64,000 nt of DNA from Pseudomonas jinjuensis (GCF_900103845.1 NZ_FNIJ01000005.1:1-64000); one strand, 5' to 3'. Positions 42,852-51,379 are shown, counted from the stretch's first letter. Notes: generated by a model from the sequence alone, not told the origin. Translations and numbers: made by a program.

Positions 42852-43559
42852 ATGAAAGGTATTTCGTGGGTTGCCTGCGTCGCAGCCCTGGGCCTGGCGC
42901 TGCCCGTGGAAGGCGCCGAGATGGACGACATGCCGCTGGGTTCGCTGCTGATCCAGCGCCTGGAAAGCCGGCTGCATGGCAACGACCATGCGCTCGCCTG
43001 GGAAGCCCAGGGCTGGTACGGCACCGACTACCGGAAGCTGCGCCTGAAGCTGGAAGGCGAACGCGACGCCGGCGGGCCGACCACCGACAACGAGGTGCAA
43101 CTGCTCTACCAGCGCATGGTCGCCGACTTCTGGGACCTGCAGGCCGGCGTCCGCCACGACGACCAGCCCGGACCATCGCGCAGCTATGCCGTGCTCGGCG
43201 TGCAGGGGCTGGCGCCGCAGTGGTTCGAGGTGGACGCCAACCTGTTTGTCAGCGAGCGCGGCGATCCGTCGCTGCGCCTGGAAAGCGAGTACGAGGTGCT
43301 GCTGACCCAGAGGCTGATCCTGCAGCCGTCGCTGGAATACAACCTGGCCCTGGCCGACGACCGCGATATCGGCGTGGGCGCCGGCGGCAGCGAGCTGGAG
43401 CTGGGGCTGCGCCTGCGCTACGAGATCCGCCGGGAGTTCGCGCCGTATTTTGGCTACCAGTGGAACAGGCTGTATGGCCGCAACGGGGATATCGCCCGGA
43501 GCGAAGGTGAGGATGATGAAGAGGGGCAATGGGTGGTTGGGGTGAGGATGTGGTTCTGA
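42852..43559 (+). CDS. copB: Copper-resistance outer-membrane protein CopB/PcoB
   Basis: This 235-residue protein has a signal peptide (1-21) and a beta-barrel of about 200 residues. CopB-family patches include ALAWEAQGWYGTDYRKL, DFWDLQAGVRHD and the end VVGVRMWF. It is shorter than many CopB proteins because the Met-rich N-terminal repeats are missing. GGAGG precedes the ATG, 8 bases after copA. It works with CopA in outer-membrane copper handling. Confidence 0.92.
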   Translation: MKGISWVACVAALGLALPVEGAEMDDMPLGSLLIQRLESRLHGNDHALAWEAQGWYGTDYRKLRLKLEGERDAGGPTTDNEVQLLYQRMVADFWDLQAGVRHDDQPGPSRSYAVLGVQGLAPQWFEVDANLFVSERGDPSLRLESEYEVLLTQRLILQPSLEYNLALADDRDIGVGAGGSELELGLRLRYEIRREFAPYFGYQWNRLYGRNGDIARSEGEDDEEGQWVVGVRMWF

Positions 43560-43828
43560 AGATGGGGGAACGGATGGCGTAGGGCGGGTGCAACCCACCA
43601 GTCCACGCGGGAGATGCCCATGGTTCCCACGCTCCCGCGTGGGAACCATCCCGGGCGCTCCCGCGCCCCATTCGACGCGGGAGCGTCGAGAGCTGCATTC
43701 CCACGCAGGAGCGTGGGAACGATAATCCTGCCGGGCATCCCAAGGCTGAACTCGCCGCCCGATTTGTATACACTTGTCGCCCGCCGGCGACTCTGCCAGG
43801 CGTCGATCGATCCAGCAGGTTCCTTGTC
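43560..43828. other. Repeat-bearing gap between copB and queF
   Basis: There is no gene in these 269 bases. A hairpin GGTTCCCACGC-TCCC-GCGTGGGAACC lies at 43622-43647, and a copy of the two-part element seen at 11210-11260 lies at 43673-43723. The queF promoter should lie in the last 80 bases, but I cannot assign it. Confidence 0.7.
43673..43723. repeat. Second copy of the GACGCGGGAGCGTCGAG element
   Basis: CGACGCGGGAGCGTCGAG (43673-43690) then GCATTCCCACGCAGGAGCGT and GGGAACGAT (43695-43723) match 11210-11260 apart from a few bases in the connector. Two copies in the same layout at distant sites show a mobile or gene-converting repeat. Confidence 0.75.
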
Positions 43829-44659
43829 ATGCACCATCCCGCCGAACATTCACCGCTGGGCAAGTCCAGCGAGTACGTTTCCACCTATTCGCCCGAGCTG
43901 CTGTTCCCGATTTCCCGGGCCACCAAGTGGGCGGAACTGGGGCTGAGCGCCGAGACCCTGCCGTATCGCGGCGTGGACATCTGGAACTGCTACGAGCTGT
44001 CCTGGCTGACCCCGTCCGGCAAGCCGGTGGTGGCCATCGGCGAGTTCGCCATCCCGGCCGATTCGCCGAACATCATCGAATCCAAGTCGTTCAAGCTCTA
44101 CCTCAACTCGCTGAACCAGAGCGCCTTCGAAAGTCCCGAAGCGCTGCGCGTGGTGCTCGAGCGCGACCTCTCCGCCGCGGCCGGCAAGTCGGTCGGCGTG
44201 CGCGTGCGTGGTCTCGACGAGGTGGCGGACGAGGGCGTCGCCAAGCTGGCCGGAACCTGCATCGACGATCTCGACGTGACGGTGGAGAGCTACGACCATC
44301 CGCGCCCGGAACTGCTGCGCTGCGACGACACGCAGCGGGTGGACGAGGTGCTCTACAGCCATCTGCTGAAGTCCAACTGCCCGGTCACCGGCCAGCCCGA
44401 CTGGGGCACCCTGGTGGTGGAATACCACGGCCCGGCGCTGGACCCGGCCAGCCTGCTGGCCTACGTGATTTCCTTCCGCCAGCACCAGGACTTCCACGAG
44501 CAGTGCGTCGAGCGCATCTTCCTCGACCTGCAGCGCCTGCTGCAGCCGTCGCGCCTGACCGTCCATGCGCGCTATGTGCGCCGTGGTGGACTGGACATCA
44601 ACCCGTACCGCAGCACGGAAGACGTGCGTCCGGACAACCGCCGGCTGGTCCGCCAGTGA
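43829..44659 (+). CDS. queF: NADPH-dependent 7-cyano-7-deazaguanine reductase QueF
   Basis: This 276-residue bimodular (type II) QueF reduces preQ0 to preQ1 in queuosine synthesis. The catalytic Cys is C184 and the Asp D191 ([12 protein letters not shown]). The QueF signature is [13 protein letters not shown] (residues 84-96). The ATG at 43829 has only a weak ribosome site. It is a monocistronic housekeeping gene. Confidence 0.95.
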   Translation: MHHPAEHSPLGKSSEYVSTYSPELLFPISRATKWAELGLSAETLPYRGVDIWNCYELSWLTPSGKPVVAIGEFAIPADSPNIIESKSFKLYLNSLNQSAFESPEALRVVLERDLSAAAGKSVGVRVRGLDEVADEGVAKLAGTCIDDLDVTVESYDHPRPELLRCDDTQRVDEVLYSHLLKSNCPVTGQPDWGTLVVEYHGPALDPASLLAYVISFRQHQDFHEQCVERIFLDLQRLLQPSRLTVHARYVRRGGLDINPYRSTEDVRPDNRRLVRQ

Positions 44660-44710
44660 TGCGCGGAAACAGGGAATGCCTTTCGCGTAGACCACGCGGA
44701 GTCTGAAACC

Positions 44711-45898
44711 TTATGCGGGGCTCCCCTGATCGAGGGGCTCCTGGGAAGGGAAGAAAACGAGTAGCGCACTGCTTGCCAGCAAGCCTGCCGTACCCAGCCA
44801 CAGCGCCGCATTGAAAGCCCAGCCAAGTTCAAGCACGAAATTCGCCGCTATAGGGCCAGCAAGTTGGCCGGCTGCGAATGCAGCGGTCATCGCCGCCAAC
44901 AGCTTTTGTGCGTTGGCGCCGGCCTGCTGACGCGCTTCCTGCAGGCCGAGCAGCGTGATCAGCATGAAGGTGCCGCCCACGCACAGGGCGGCCACTGCGA
45001 GTCCAGCCAGGCCCGGCAGCATGATGGGCATCGATACCCCAACGGCCATGACCATTTGAGCGCTGGCCCATGTGTACTTTCGAGGCCAGCGTGTGAGGAA
45101 GGCGATACCCAATGTGGAGAGGGCGGCAGTGGTGCCGAAGAGTGGCCAGACCCAGCCAAATAGCGCCGGATCGTCAAGCAGCAAGCGCGCCTGGGATGGC
45201 AGGTAGGTGGCTGGAAGAATGTAGCCAAAACCGAAAAGGCCGTAGCACACCACCAGCCGATGAGTGCCTGTCGATTCATTCTCGGCAAGCGCTGGCGGCA
45301 CATTTGCGTTTGAGTTTTTCACGCCCACCGATGCTTTTTCCGCACGTACGAGCAGCGTCCCCATAAGCGCGAGTGCTGCCAGCACCAGCCAAAGCGTAGC
45401 TGCCCCGGCCCCGAACAGAGCGCCGGCGTGGCAGATCAGGCCGGCCAGGGCGATACCTGTTCCCACCCCGGCAAACACAAGTCCGTCGAGGTGCCGCGCG
45501 TCCAGTTCCGCCAGGCGGGCCAGCACCGTGGTTGCCGTTCCAACCAGGACCCAGGCACTGGCTGCCCCGGCGATGAAGCGCATGGCGATCCACCATGCGA
45601 ACGGCCCCGAAAGAGCCATGGCAGCGGTACTCGCGACGACCACCCACAAACCACATCGCATCAGCAGGGCGACAGGCATGCCCCGTCCGCCAGCCAGCAC
45701 TGCACCCGCGAAATAGCCCAGGTAGTTGGCGCTCGCCAACCAGCCACCGGCTGACAGCGAAAGTCCCAGGTCGGCCTGCATCAAGGGCAATTGGGGTGTG
45801 AAGGCAAAACGGCCTATTCCCATTGCCACAGCCAGCGCAATGAGGCCGTTCAGAACAATGCCAAGGGTAGGCGAAGCGGGTGTACGAAATCTGTCCAT
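44711..45898 (-). CDS. MFS transporter, YbfB/YjiJ family
   Basis: This 395-residue transporter has 12 transmembrane helices. The N-terminal signature AVAMGIGRFAFTPQLPLMQ is typical of the YbfB/YjiJ group. Codon use here looks less GC-biased than in the neighbouring backbone genes. It is divergent from a LysR-type gene over 63 bases, a common pairing for this family. Substrate is unknown. Confidence 0.88.
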   Translation of the reverse strand: MDRFRTPASPTLGIVLNGLIALAVAMGIGRFAFTPQLPLMQADLGLSLSAGGWLASANYLGYFAGAVLAGGRGMPVALLMRCGLWVVVASTAAMALSGPFAWWIAMRFIAGAASAWVLVGTATTVLARLAELDARHLDGLVFAGVGTGIALAGLICHAGALFGAGAATLWLVLAALALMGTLLVRAEKASVGVKNSNANVPPALAENESTGTHRLVVCYGLFGFGYILPATYLPSQARLLLDDPALFGWVWPLFGTTAALSTLGIAFLTRWPRKYTWASAQMVMAVGVSMPIMLPGLAGLAVAALCVGGTFMLITLLGLQEARQQAGANAQKLLAAMTAAFAAGQLAGPIAANFVLELGWAFNAALWLGTAGLLASSALLVFFPSQEPLDQGSPA

Positions 45899-45915
45899 GC
45901 ACCATTCTGGCGCGC

Positions 45916-45960
45916 TATAATTTTCTCTTAAATTGAATAATTAAGAACGACATTTCTTAA
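45916..45960. promoter_or_regulatory. MFS-LysR divergent promoter with AT-rich palindrome
   Basis: TTAAGAA (45941-45947) and TTCTTAA (45954-45960) form a perfect inverted repeat with a 6-base centre, ending 1 base before the LysR start codon. A TATAAT lies at 45916-45921. A second imperfect repeat, CTTAA...TTAAG, overlaps it at 45927-45945. The arrangement suggests LysR autoregulation and control of the divergent transporter. Confidence 0.6.
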
Positions 45961-45961
45961 A

Positions 45962-46840
45962 ATGAGAAACTTCGATCTAGATGATCTGGCGATCGTTCAA
46001 GCGGTAGTGACACATGGTGGCGTAGCGCGTGCGGCGCAGGCGTTGCATCGTGTGCCATCCAACATCACTACCCGAGTCAAACAGCTCGAAGCGCGCATGG
46101 GGCTGGAGCTGTTCACGCGTCGTGGCCGCAGCCTGGTGCCGACGGAAGAAGGCCGCTTGTTGATCAGCTACGCAGAACGCTTGTTGCGCCTGGCTGACGA
46201 AGCAGAGTCCGCATTGCGCACGGGCAGGTTGCTCGGCACGCTCCGCATCGGTTCGCTGGAAAGCACCGCAGGTAGCCGCCTGCCTCGGCTTCTGGCCCGC
46301 TACAACCAGGCCAACCCTGCGGTACGCATCGAGTTGGTGACAGGCACGACTGGGGCATTGATCAGCAGACTAGCCCGCCATGATGTCGAGGCAGCCTTCG
46401 TGTCGGAGCCTTTCCATGCCCCTGGAGTCGCTGCCCAGCCAGTATTCAACGAAGAACTCGTTCTCATTACGGCGCCACATATCCGCTCGCTGGCCAGCCT
46501 GGCCAAAATGGAAAACATCACGCTGATTGTGTTTGCCAGTGGCTGCTCCTACCGCCGCCTGCTTGAACAGTGGCAGAGCGAACAAGGAGTGGGTGTTTCA
46601 GGCGTACTGGAGTTCGCCTCCTACCCTGCGATCGTTGCTTGTGTCGCGGCCGGCACCGGAGTAGCCATCGTTCCACGTTCAGTGCTTGCTGGATTGCATG
46701 CCGCGAAATCCGTGCAAGCCCACGAGCTTCCTGCGCATCTGGCTCACAACCGAACTCATCTGATCTGGCATGAAGGGCAAGAGTCTTTGGCTCTGCAGGG
46801 GTTGCGTCAATTATTGGAGACGCATGATGTCGCCGAATGA
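45962..46840 (+). CDS. LysR-family regulator, divergent from the MFS gene
   Basis: This 292-residue protein has an HTH at about 5-65 (GGVARAAQALHRVPSNITTR) and an effector domain at about 90-290 (LRIGSLESTAGSRLP; VACVAAGTGVAIVP). The ATG at 45962 overlaps the palindromic operator rather than a clear ribosome site. It most likely controls the MFS gene. It ends shortly before a bidirectional terminator. Confidence 0.9.
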   Translation: MRNFDLDDLAIVQAVVTHGGVARAAQALHRVPSNITTRVKQLEARMGLELFTRRGRSLVPTEEGRLLISYAERLLRLADEAESALRTGRLLGTLRIGSLESTAGSRLPRLLARYNQANPAVRIELVTGTTGALISRLARHDVEAAFVSEPFHAPGVAAQPVFNEELVLITAPHIRSLASLAKMENITLIVFASGCSYRRLLEQWQSEQGVGVSGVLEFASYPAIVACVAAGTGVAIVPRSVLAGLHAAKSVQAHELPAHLAHNRTHLIWHEGQESLALQGLRQLLETHDVAE

Positions 46841-46886
46841 CTCCAGGCAATGCCTGCATGGACCCGTGACTCTCATCTTTAGAAAC

Positions 46887-46916
46887 AAAAAACCCGGCCT
46901 CGAAGCCGGGTTTTTT
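46887..46916. terminator. Bidirectional terminator
   Basis: AAAAAACCCGGC, loop CTCGAA, GCCGGGTTTTTT. A-run and T-run flank an 8-bp stem, so it works on both strands. It lies between the convergent LysR gene and the DUF4404 gene. Confidence 0.93.
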
Positions 46917-46928
46917 GCGCTGGGGAAC

Positions 46929-47192
46929 TCAGATGCCCATGTTCGCCAGGCTCTGCACGATGGAGCGCAGGGTGCCGGCCAGGGTCGGGTGGCTCACTTC
47001 GAAGCGCTCCACTGCGAGGTTGATGCCGTCCACCAGGCTTTCGTCGGCCAGCGCTTCCTCGTTGGCCAGCTGGATCTCGATGTCCTCGATCAGCGTCTCT
47101 ATCGATGCGCGCTCCTCGTCGTTCAGCGGCGGGTCGCGTTCCAGCTGGTCACGCAGGGACTGCAGTTCTTCCCGGAGACGTTGTGTCGGCAT
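46929..47192 (-). CDS. DUF4404-family small protein
   Basis: This 87-residue acidic helical protein contains the pattern LREELQSLRDQLERDPPLND and IETLIEDIEIQLANEEAL, characteristic of DUF4404. The ATG at 47192 follows AAGGAA. It has no membrane segment or signal peptide. Function is unknown. It is downstream of the HD oxygenase gene on the same strand, 70 bases away. Confidence 0.82.
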   Translation of the reverse strand: MPTQRLREELQSLRDQLERDPPLNDEERASIETLIEDIEIQLANEEALADESLVDGINLAVERFEVSHPTLAGTLRSIVQSLANMGI

Positions 47193-47262
47193 GGTGGTTT
47201 CCTTCTGCGGTGCATAACCATGATGGAACCCCAGGGGGATATCCATCGCCATGCCTTACAGC

Positions 47263-47844
47263 TTAACTCGCCTTGCGCAGCCGTGTGGGGTGCTGATTGT
47301 CGCGCAGCAGGCGTTCGAGCAGCGGGAAGAAGTGCTCCAGCTCCGGGATGCGCATGGCCGGGTCCTTGCCCAGGTCGTCGAGCCGGCGCAGGGTGATCGC
47401 ATCCTGCGCGTAGGGCGCGGCGAGGAAGGCGTTCACGGCGCGCTCGTCGAACGGTCCGCCCTGCAGGGCGAGGCTGTGCCGGGAGGCTTCCGAGAGGCTG
47501 GCATGGTAGGTCGTGTCGATCGCGCAGAGGTAGCGCTTGGCGGCCACGTGCAGGCGCACCGGCTGCCAGACCGCTTCGGGGAAGCGGTTGCGCAGCAGCC
47601 TCGCGCCGAACTCCTCGTGGCGCAGGTCGCTGGCGTCGATCAGCGCCGGGTCTTCGTAGAGGTGGCCGATGTCGTGGAGCAGGGCGGCGGCGACCAGGCT
47701 GTCGGCGCATCCCGCGCGTTCCGCCAGGGTCGCGCACTGCAGGGCATGTTCGGCCTGGCTGATCGCCTCGCCGTAGGGCTCCGCACCGTGGCTGGCGAAG
47801 CGTTCGGCCAGTTCGTCGAGGAAGCTGTGGCGTGCATTGCGCAT
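47263..47844 (-). CDS. HD-domain oxygenase of the phosphonate-associated (PhnZ-like) type
   Basis: This 193-residue HD-fold protein has metal-site candidates H33 (AEHALQ), H57-D58 and H61 (LLHDIGHL), H76/E77 (RHEEFG) and a later RLHVAAKRY. Family members are mixed-valent di-iron oxygenases such as PhnZ, which cleave 2-amino-1-hydroxyethylphosphonate. AAGGAG precedes the ATG. A GntR/UTRA regulator is divergent, as in other phosphonate loci. I see no PhnY or phosphonatase-type partner nearby, so the actual substrate is open. Confidence 0.8.
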   Translation of the reverse strand: MRNARHSFLDELAERFASHGAEPYGEAISQAEHALQCATLAERAGCADSLVAAALLHDIGHLYEDPALIDASDLRHEEFGARLLRNRFPEAVWQPVRLHVAAKRYLCAIDTTYHASLSEASRHSLALQGGPFDERAVNAFLAAPYAQDAITLRRLDDLGKDPAMRIPELEHFFPLLERLLRDNQHPTRLRKAS

Positions 47845-47933
47845 GGGGTTCTCCTTGTCGAGGGCCGGCGCCGGCGGGGGCCAGAAGCCTAGCGCCGCAA
47901 TGTGACGTTGCGGTTAAGCTATCCCGCGCCGCT

Positions 47934-47968
47934 GGGCGTCATCGGGCGTCGCTATAATCGCAACGCCC
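47934..47968. promoter_or_regulatory. Operator overlapping the -10 box of the GntR regulator gene
   Basis: TATAAT (47953-47958) sits inside an inverted repeat, GGGCGT (47944-47949) with ACGCCC (47963-47968). GGGCGTC is also repeated directly at 47934-47940. An operator covering the -10 box, 19 bases from the start codon, suggests autorepression by the GntR-type protein. Confidence 0.55.
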
Positions 47969-47986
47969 CGATCGAGAGAGCCCTGC

Positions 47987-48703
47987 ATGCCGGCCGAGCA
48001 ACCCCGCCACTACCTGCGCATCCGCGACCAGCTGGCCCTGGAAATCGCCGAGGGCGCGCTGACCCGCAGGCTGCCCGCCGAACGCGAGCTCGCCGAGCGT
48101 TTCCACTGCACCCGCATCACCCTGCGCGAGGCGTTGCAGCAGCTGGAGACCGAGGGCCTGGTGTATCGCGAGAACCGTCGCGGCTGGTTCGTCTCGCCGC
48201 CGCGCATTCTCTACAACCCGACCCGCACCACCGGTTTCATGGATTACGTGGCCGCCCAGGGGCGCGTGCCGCGTACCGAGACCCTCGGCGCCGAACTCCG
48301 TCCCGCCGGCGCCTGGCTGGGCCGGCGCATGGAGCTGGCGGCGGCGCACCCGGTGTTCTTCGTGCAGCGCCGGCGCTGGGTGGACGAGCGGCCGGTGATG
48401 CTCGAATGGATCGCGCTGGACGCTTCCTGGTGCCCGGGGCTGCTGGAGATGAATCTGGATACCTCATTGACCCGGCTGCTCCGCGAGAGTTTTGGTAAAT
48501 CGCCGAACCGCTGCCGCCTGGCCATGCATCCCACCGCGCTGGATCGCGCCCAGGCAGAACCGCTGCAGCTGGCGCCCGGGTCGCCGGCCCTCTATCTGGA
48601 GCGGCAAAGCTATGCGGAGGAGGGCAGGATCGTCGAGTTCGACCAGGAGTTCTGGCGACCGGATGCCCTGGAGGTGGTCATCGAGGCCAGCTATCAGGAC
48701 TGA
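47987..48703 (+). CDS. GntR/HutC-family (UTRA) regulator, phosphonate-associated type
   Basis: This 238-residue regulator has a GntR winged HTH at about 8-70 (LPAERELAERFHCTRITLRE) and a UTRA effector domain at about 90-235, where YRENRRGWFVSPPRI links the two. It is divergent from the HD-oxygenase gene. The pair resembles regulator and oxygenase of phosphonate-use loci, so a phosphonate or its breakdown product is a likely ligand. That assignment is by context. Confidence 0.84.
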   Translation: MPAEQPRHYLRIRDQLALEIAEGALTRRLPAERELAERFHCTRITLREALQQLETEGLVYRENRRGWFVSPPRILYNPTRTTGFMDYVAAQGRVPRTETLGAELRPAGAWLGRRMELAAAHPVFFVQRRRWVDERPVMLEWIALDASWCPGLLEMNLDTSLTRLLRESFGKSPNRCRLAMHPTALDRAQAEPLQLAPGSPALYLERQSYAEEGRIVEFDQEFWRPDALEVVIEASYQD

Positions 48704-48813
48704 CGTGCCAGGTCGACTGCTCTTCCAGGCTGAAAATTGCCAGCATCTCTATATACTGCGCAGGTTTGTCGGTCCGCTTGGCGGGCCGGAAGGTTCATAA
48801 GGAGATAAGTCTG

Positions 48814-49518
48814 ATGCGCTGCGATGGCGTGAACTGGATGCAACGCGGTATTCGTCTGCTGGCGGCTGCCAGCCTGGTGCTGGCTCCCGTCCTGGCCCAG
48901 GCGGAGAGCGAGGATGATCCCTGGGAGAGCGTGAACCGGCCGATCTTCGTGTTCAACGACACCCTCGACACCTATGCGCTCAAGCCGGTCGCAGAGGGCT
49001 ACCAGAAGGTCACCCCGCAGTTCGTCCAGGATGGCGTGCACAACTTCTTCGGCAATATCGGCGACGTGCGCAACCTGGTGAACGACCTGCTGCAGGGCAA
49101 GGTGCGCGATGCCGGCGTGGATACCAGCCGCCTGCTGTTCAACACCACCTTCGGCCTGGCCGGCTTCATCGACGTCGCCACCCGCATGGGCCTGCAGCGC
49201 AACGACGAGGACTTCGGCCAGACCCTGGGCGCCTGGGGCCTCGGCAGCGGTCCCTACGTCATGCTGCCGCTGCTCGGCCCGAGCACCCTGCGCGACGCGC
49301 CGGCGAAGTACCCGGACAGCTTCCTCGGCCCCTATCCGTACATCGACGATGTTTCCGTGCGCAACAGCATTCGCGCGGTGGACGTGGTCGATACCCGTGC
49401 GGACCTGCTGAAATCGGAAAAGCTGATCAGTGGCGACAAATACACGTTCATCCGCAATGCTTATCTGCAGAACCGCGAGTTCAAGGTAAAGGATGGACAG
49501 GTCGAAGACGATTTCTGA
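48814..49518 (+). CDS. mlaA: MlaA/VacJ outer-membrane lipid-asymmetry protein
   Basis: This protein of 234 residues starts at the ATG at 48814 behind AAGGAG. MlaA removes stray phospholipids from the outer leaflet of the outer membrane and passes them to MlaC. Family motifs include DPWESVNRPIFVFND, GNIGDVRNLVNDLLQGK and GPYVMLPLLGPSTLRD. The signal peptide ends APVLAQA-ES and I see no lipobox cysteine, although many MlaA proteins are lipoproteins. A start further upstream does not add one. Confidence 0.93.
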   Translation: MRCDGVNWMQRGIRLLAAASLVLAPVLAQAESEDDPWESVNRPIFVFNDTLDTYALKPVAEGYQKVTPQFVQDGVHNFFGNIGDVRNLVNDLLQGKVRDAGVDTSRLLFNTTFGLAGFIDVATRMGLQRNDEDFGQTLGAWGLGSGPYVMLPLLGPSTLRDAPAKYPDSFLGPYPYIDDVSVRNSIRAVDVVDTRADLLKSEKLISGDKYTFIRNAYLQNREFKVKDGQVEDDF

Positions 49519-49695
49519 CACGCGACAGCCGCGCCCGCCAAGGCGCGGCGCCGGCCTCCGCGGCCCGGCGCCATGCTTGAACCGGCGGGCGGATGGGAGT
49601 AGTGTCTGCGCCTTGTCGATACCGACCTGCGTCAAAGTCACCCCCGAAGAGCGCCATTTTTCATCACTTCCGGCGCCGATCTGCCTGGATAACCC

Positions 49696-50880
49696 ATGCA
49701 CAAAGCCAGTGCCACGCTGCTGATCATCGATGACGACGAGGTAGTGCGAGAGAGTCTCGCGGCGTATCTCGAAGACAGTGGTTTCACCGTCCTGCAGGCG
49801 ACCAACGGTCTGCAGGGACTGCAGGTTTTCGAACACGAACTGCCGGACCTGGTGATCTGCGACCTGCGCATGCCGCAGATGGATGGCCTCGAACTGATCC
49901 GCCGGATCGGCGAGAAGGCCGTGGAAACGCCGGTGATCGTGCTTTCCGGCGCCGGTGTGATGAGCGACGTGGTCGAGGCGCTGCGCCTGGGCGCCGCGGA
50001 TTACCTGATCAAGCCGCTGGAAGACCTGGCGGTGCTCGAGCACTCCGTGCGCCGCGCCCTCGATCGCGCCAATCTGCGCGCCGAGAACCGCCGCTACCGG
50101 GAGAAGCTGGAAACCGCCAACCGTGAGCTGCAGGCCAGCCTGAACCTGCTCCAGGAAGACCAGAACGCCGGTCGCCAGGTGCAGATGAACATGCTGCCGG
50201 GCACGCCATGGGAAACCGACGGCCTGGTGTTCGCCCACCAGATCATTCCCTCGCTGTACCTCTCCGGCGACTTCGTCGACTACTTCCGCGTCGACGACCG
50301 GCGCATCGCCTTCTACCTGGCCGACGTTTCCGGCCACGGCGCTTCCTCCGCCTTCGTCACCGTGCTGCTGAAATTCATGACCACCCGGCTGCTCTACGAG
50401 TCGCGGCGCAACGGCACGCTGCCGGAGTTCCAGCCTTCCGAGGTGCTCGGCCACATCAACCGTGGCCTGATCAACTGCAAGCTGGGCAAGCACGTGACCA
50501 TGCTCGGCGGGGTCATCGACCTCCAGGCGAACCGCCTCACCTACAGCATCGGCGGCCACCTGCCGCTGCCGGTGCTCTATACCGAAGACGGAACGCAGTA
50601 CCTCGAAGGGCGCGGCCTGCCGGTCGGCCTGTTCAACGAGGCGACCTACGACGACCACGAGATGGACCTGCCCGAAACCTTCAGTCTCTCGCTGTTCTCC
50701 GACGGCATCCTCGATGTGCTGCCGGGCACTACGCTGAAGGAAAAGGAAGCGGCGCTCCCGCAGCAGGTGGCCGCTGCCAAGGGCACTCTGGATGGCTTGC
50801 GTCAGGTCTTCGGGCTGGCGAAGTTGTCCGAGATGCCGGATGATATTGCCTTGCTGGTGTTGAGCAGGAACCTTGCATGA
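49696..50880 (+). CDS. rssB: RssB-like response regulator with PP2C phosphatase domain
   Basis: This 394-residue protein has a receiver domain (1-125) with D56 (VICDLRMPQMDG), a helical linker (130-165) and a PP2C/SpoIIE-type phosphatase (about 185-392). The metal-site pattern is GDFVDYF...ADVSGHGASSA, with LFSDGILDV near 335. It overlaps rssC by ATGA. In pseudomonads this pair replaces the adaptor-type RssB of enterics and is thought to act by partner switching on the sigma-S pathway. Confidence 0.9.
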   Translation: MHKASATLLIIDDDEVVRESLAAYLEDSGFTVLQATNGLQGLQVFEHELPDLVICDLRMPQMDGLELIRRIGEKAVETPVIVLSGAGVMSDVVEALRLGAADYLIKPLEDLAVLEHSVRRALDRANLRAENRRYREKLETANRELQASLNLLQEDQNAGRQVQMNMLPGTPWETDGLVFAHQIIPSLYLSGDFVDYFRVDDRRIAFYLADVSGHGASSAFVTVLLKFMTTRLLYESRRNGTLPEFQPSEVLGHINRGLINCKLGKHVTMLGGVIDLQANRLTYSIGGHLPLPVLYTEDGTQYLEGRGLPVGLFNEATYDDHEMDLPETFSLSLFSDGILDVLPGTTLKEKEAALPQQVAAAKGTLDGLRQVFGLAKLSEMPDDIALLVLSRNLA

Positions 50881-51359
50881 GTACCGGTAAAATCCAGTTC
50901 GCCGAGCAGGAAGGCTCCTTTGTCCTGAAGTTCGTGGGCGAAGTCCGACTGACCCTGTGTTCGGCGCTGGATGCCACCATCGAAAAAATCTTCGCTGCGC
51001 TGAATTTCACGGCGATCATCATCGATCTCACGGAAACCCAGAGCATCGACAGCACCACGCTCGGCCTGCTGGCCAAGCTGTCGATCCTTTCGCGGCAGAA
51101 AGTGGGGTTGCTGCCGACCCTGATCACCACCAACCCGGACATCACCCGGCTGTTGCAGTCGATGGGCTTCGACCAGGTGTTCAACATCGTCGACAAGCCG
51201 ATGCCCTGCCCGGAATGCCTTACCGACCTGCCGCCGCAGGACCAGTCGGAAGATGTGGTGCGCAGCAAGGTTCTCGAAGCGCACCGCATCCTCATGGGGC
51301 TCAACGAGTCCAACCGCGAAGCCTTCCACGATCTGGTCAGCGCATTAGAGCGGCCGTAA
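50877..51359 (+). CDS. rssC: STAS-domain anti-sigma factor antagonist (RssC-like)
   Basis: This 160-residue protein has a STAS domain at about 5-105. The phospho-site Ser/Thr region reads DLTETQSIDSTTLGLLAKLS. It is presumed to be the substrate of the upstream RssB phosphatase domain. Translational coupling (ATGA overlap) keeps the two in balance. A short C-terminal extension with CPECLTDLPP, whose Cys pair could bind metal, is beyond the usual STAS length. Confidence 0.9.
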   Translation: MSTGKIQFAEQEGSFVLKFVGEVRLTLCSALDATIEKIFAALNFTAIIIDLTETQSIDSTTLGLLAKLSILSRQKVGLLPTLITTNPDITRLLQSMGFDQVFNIVDKPMPCPECLTDLPPQDQSEDVVRSKVLEAHRILMGLNESNREAFHDLVSALERP

Positions 51360-51379
51360 GCAAGGCTTTGGCTGAATGA

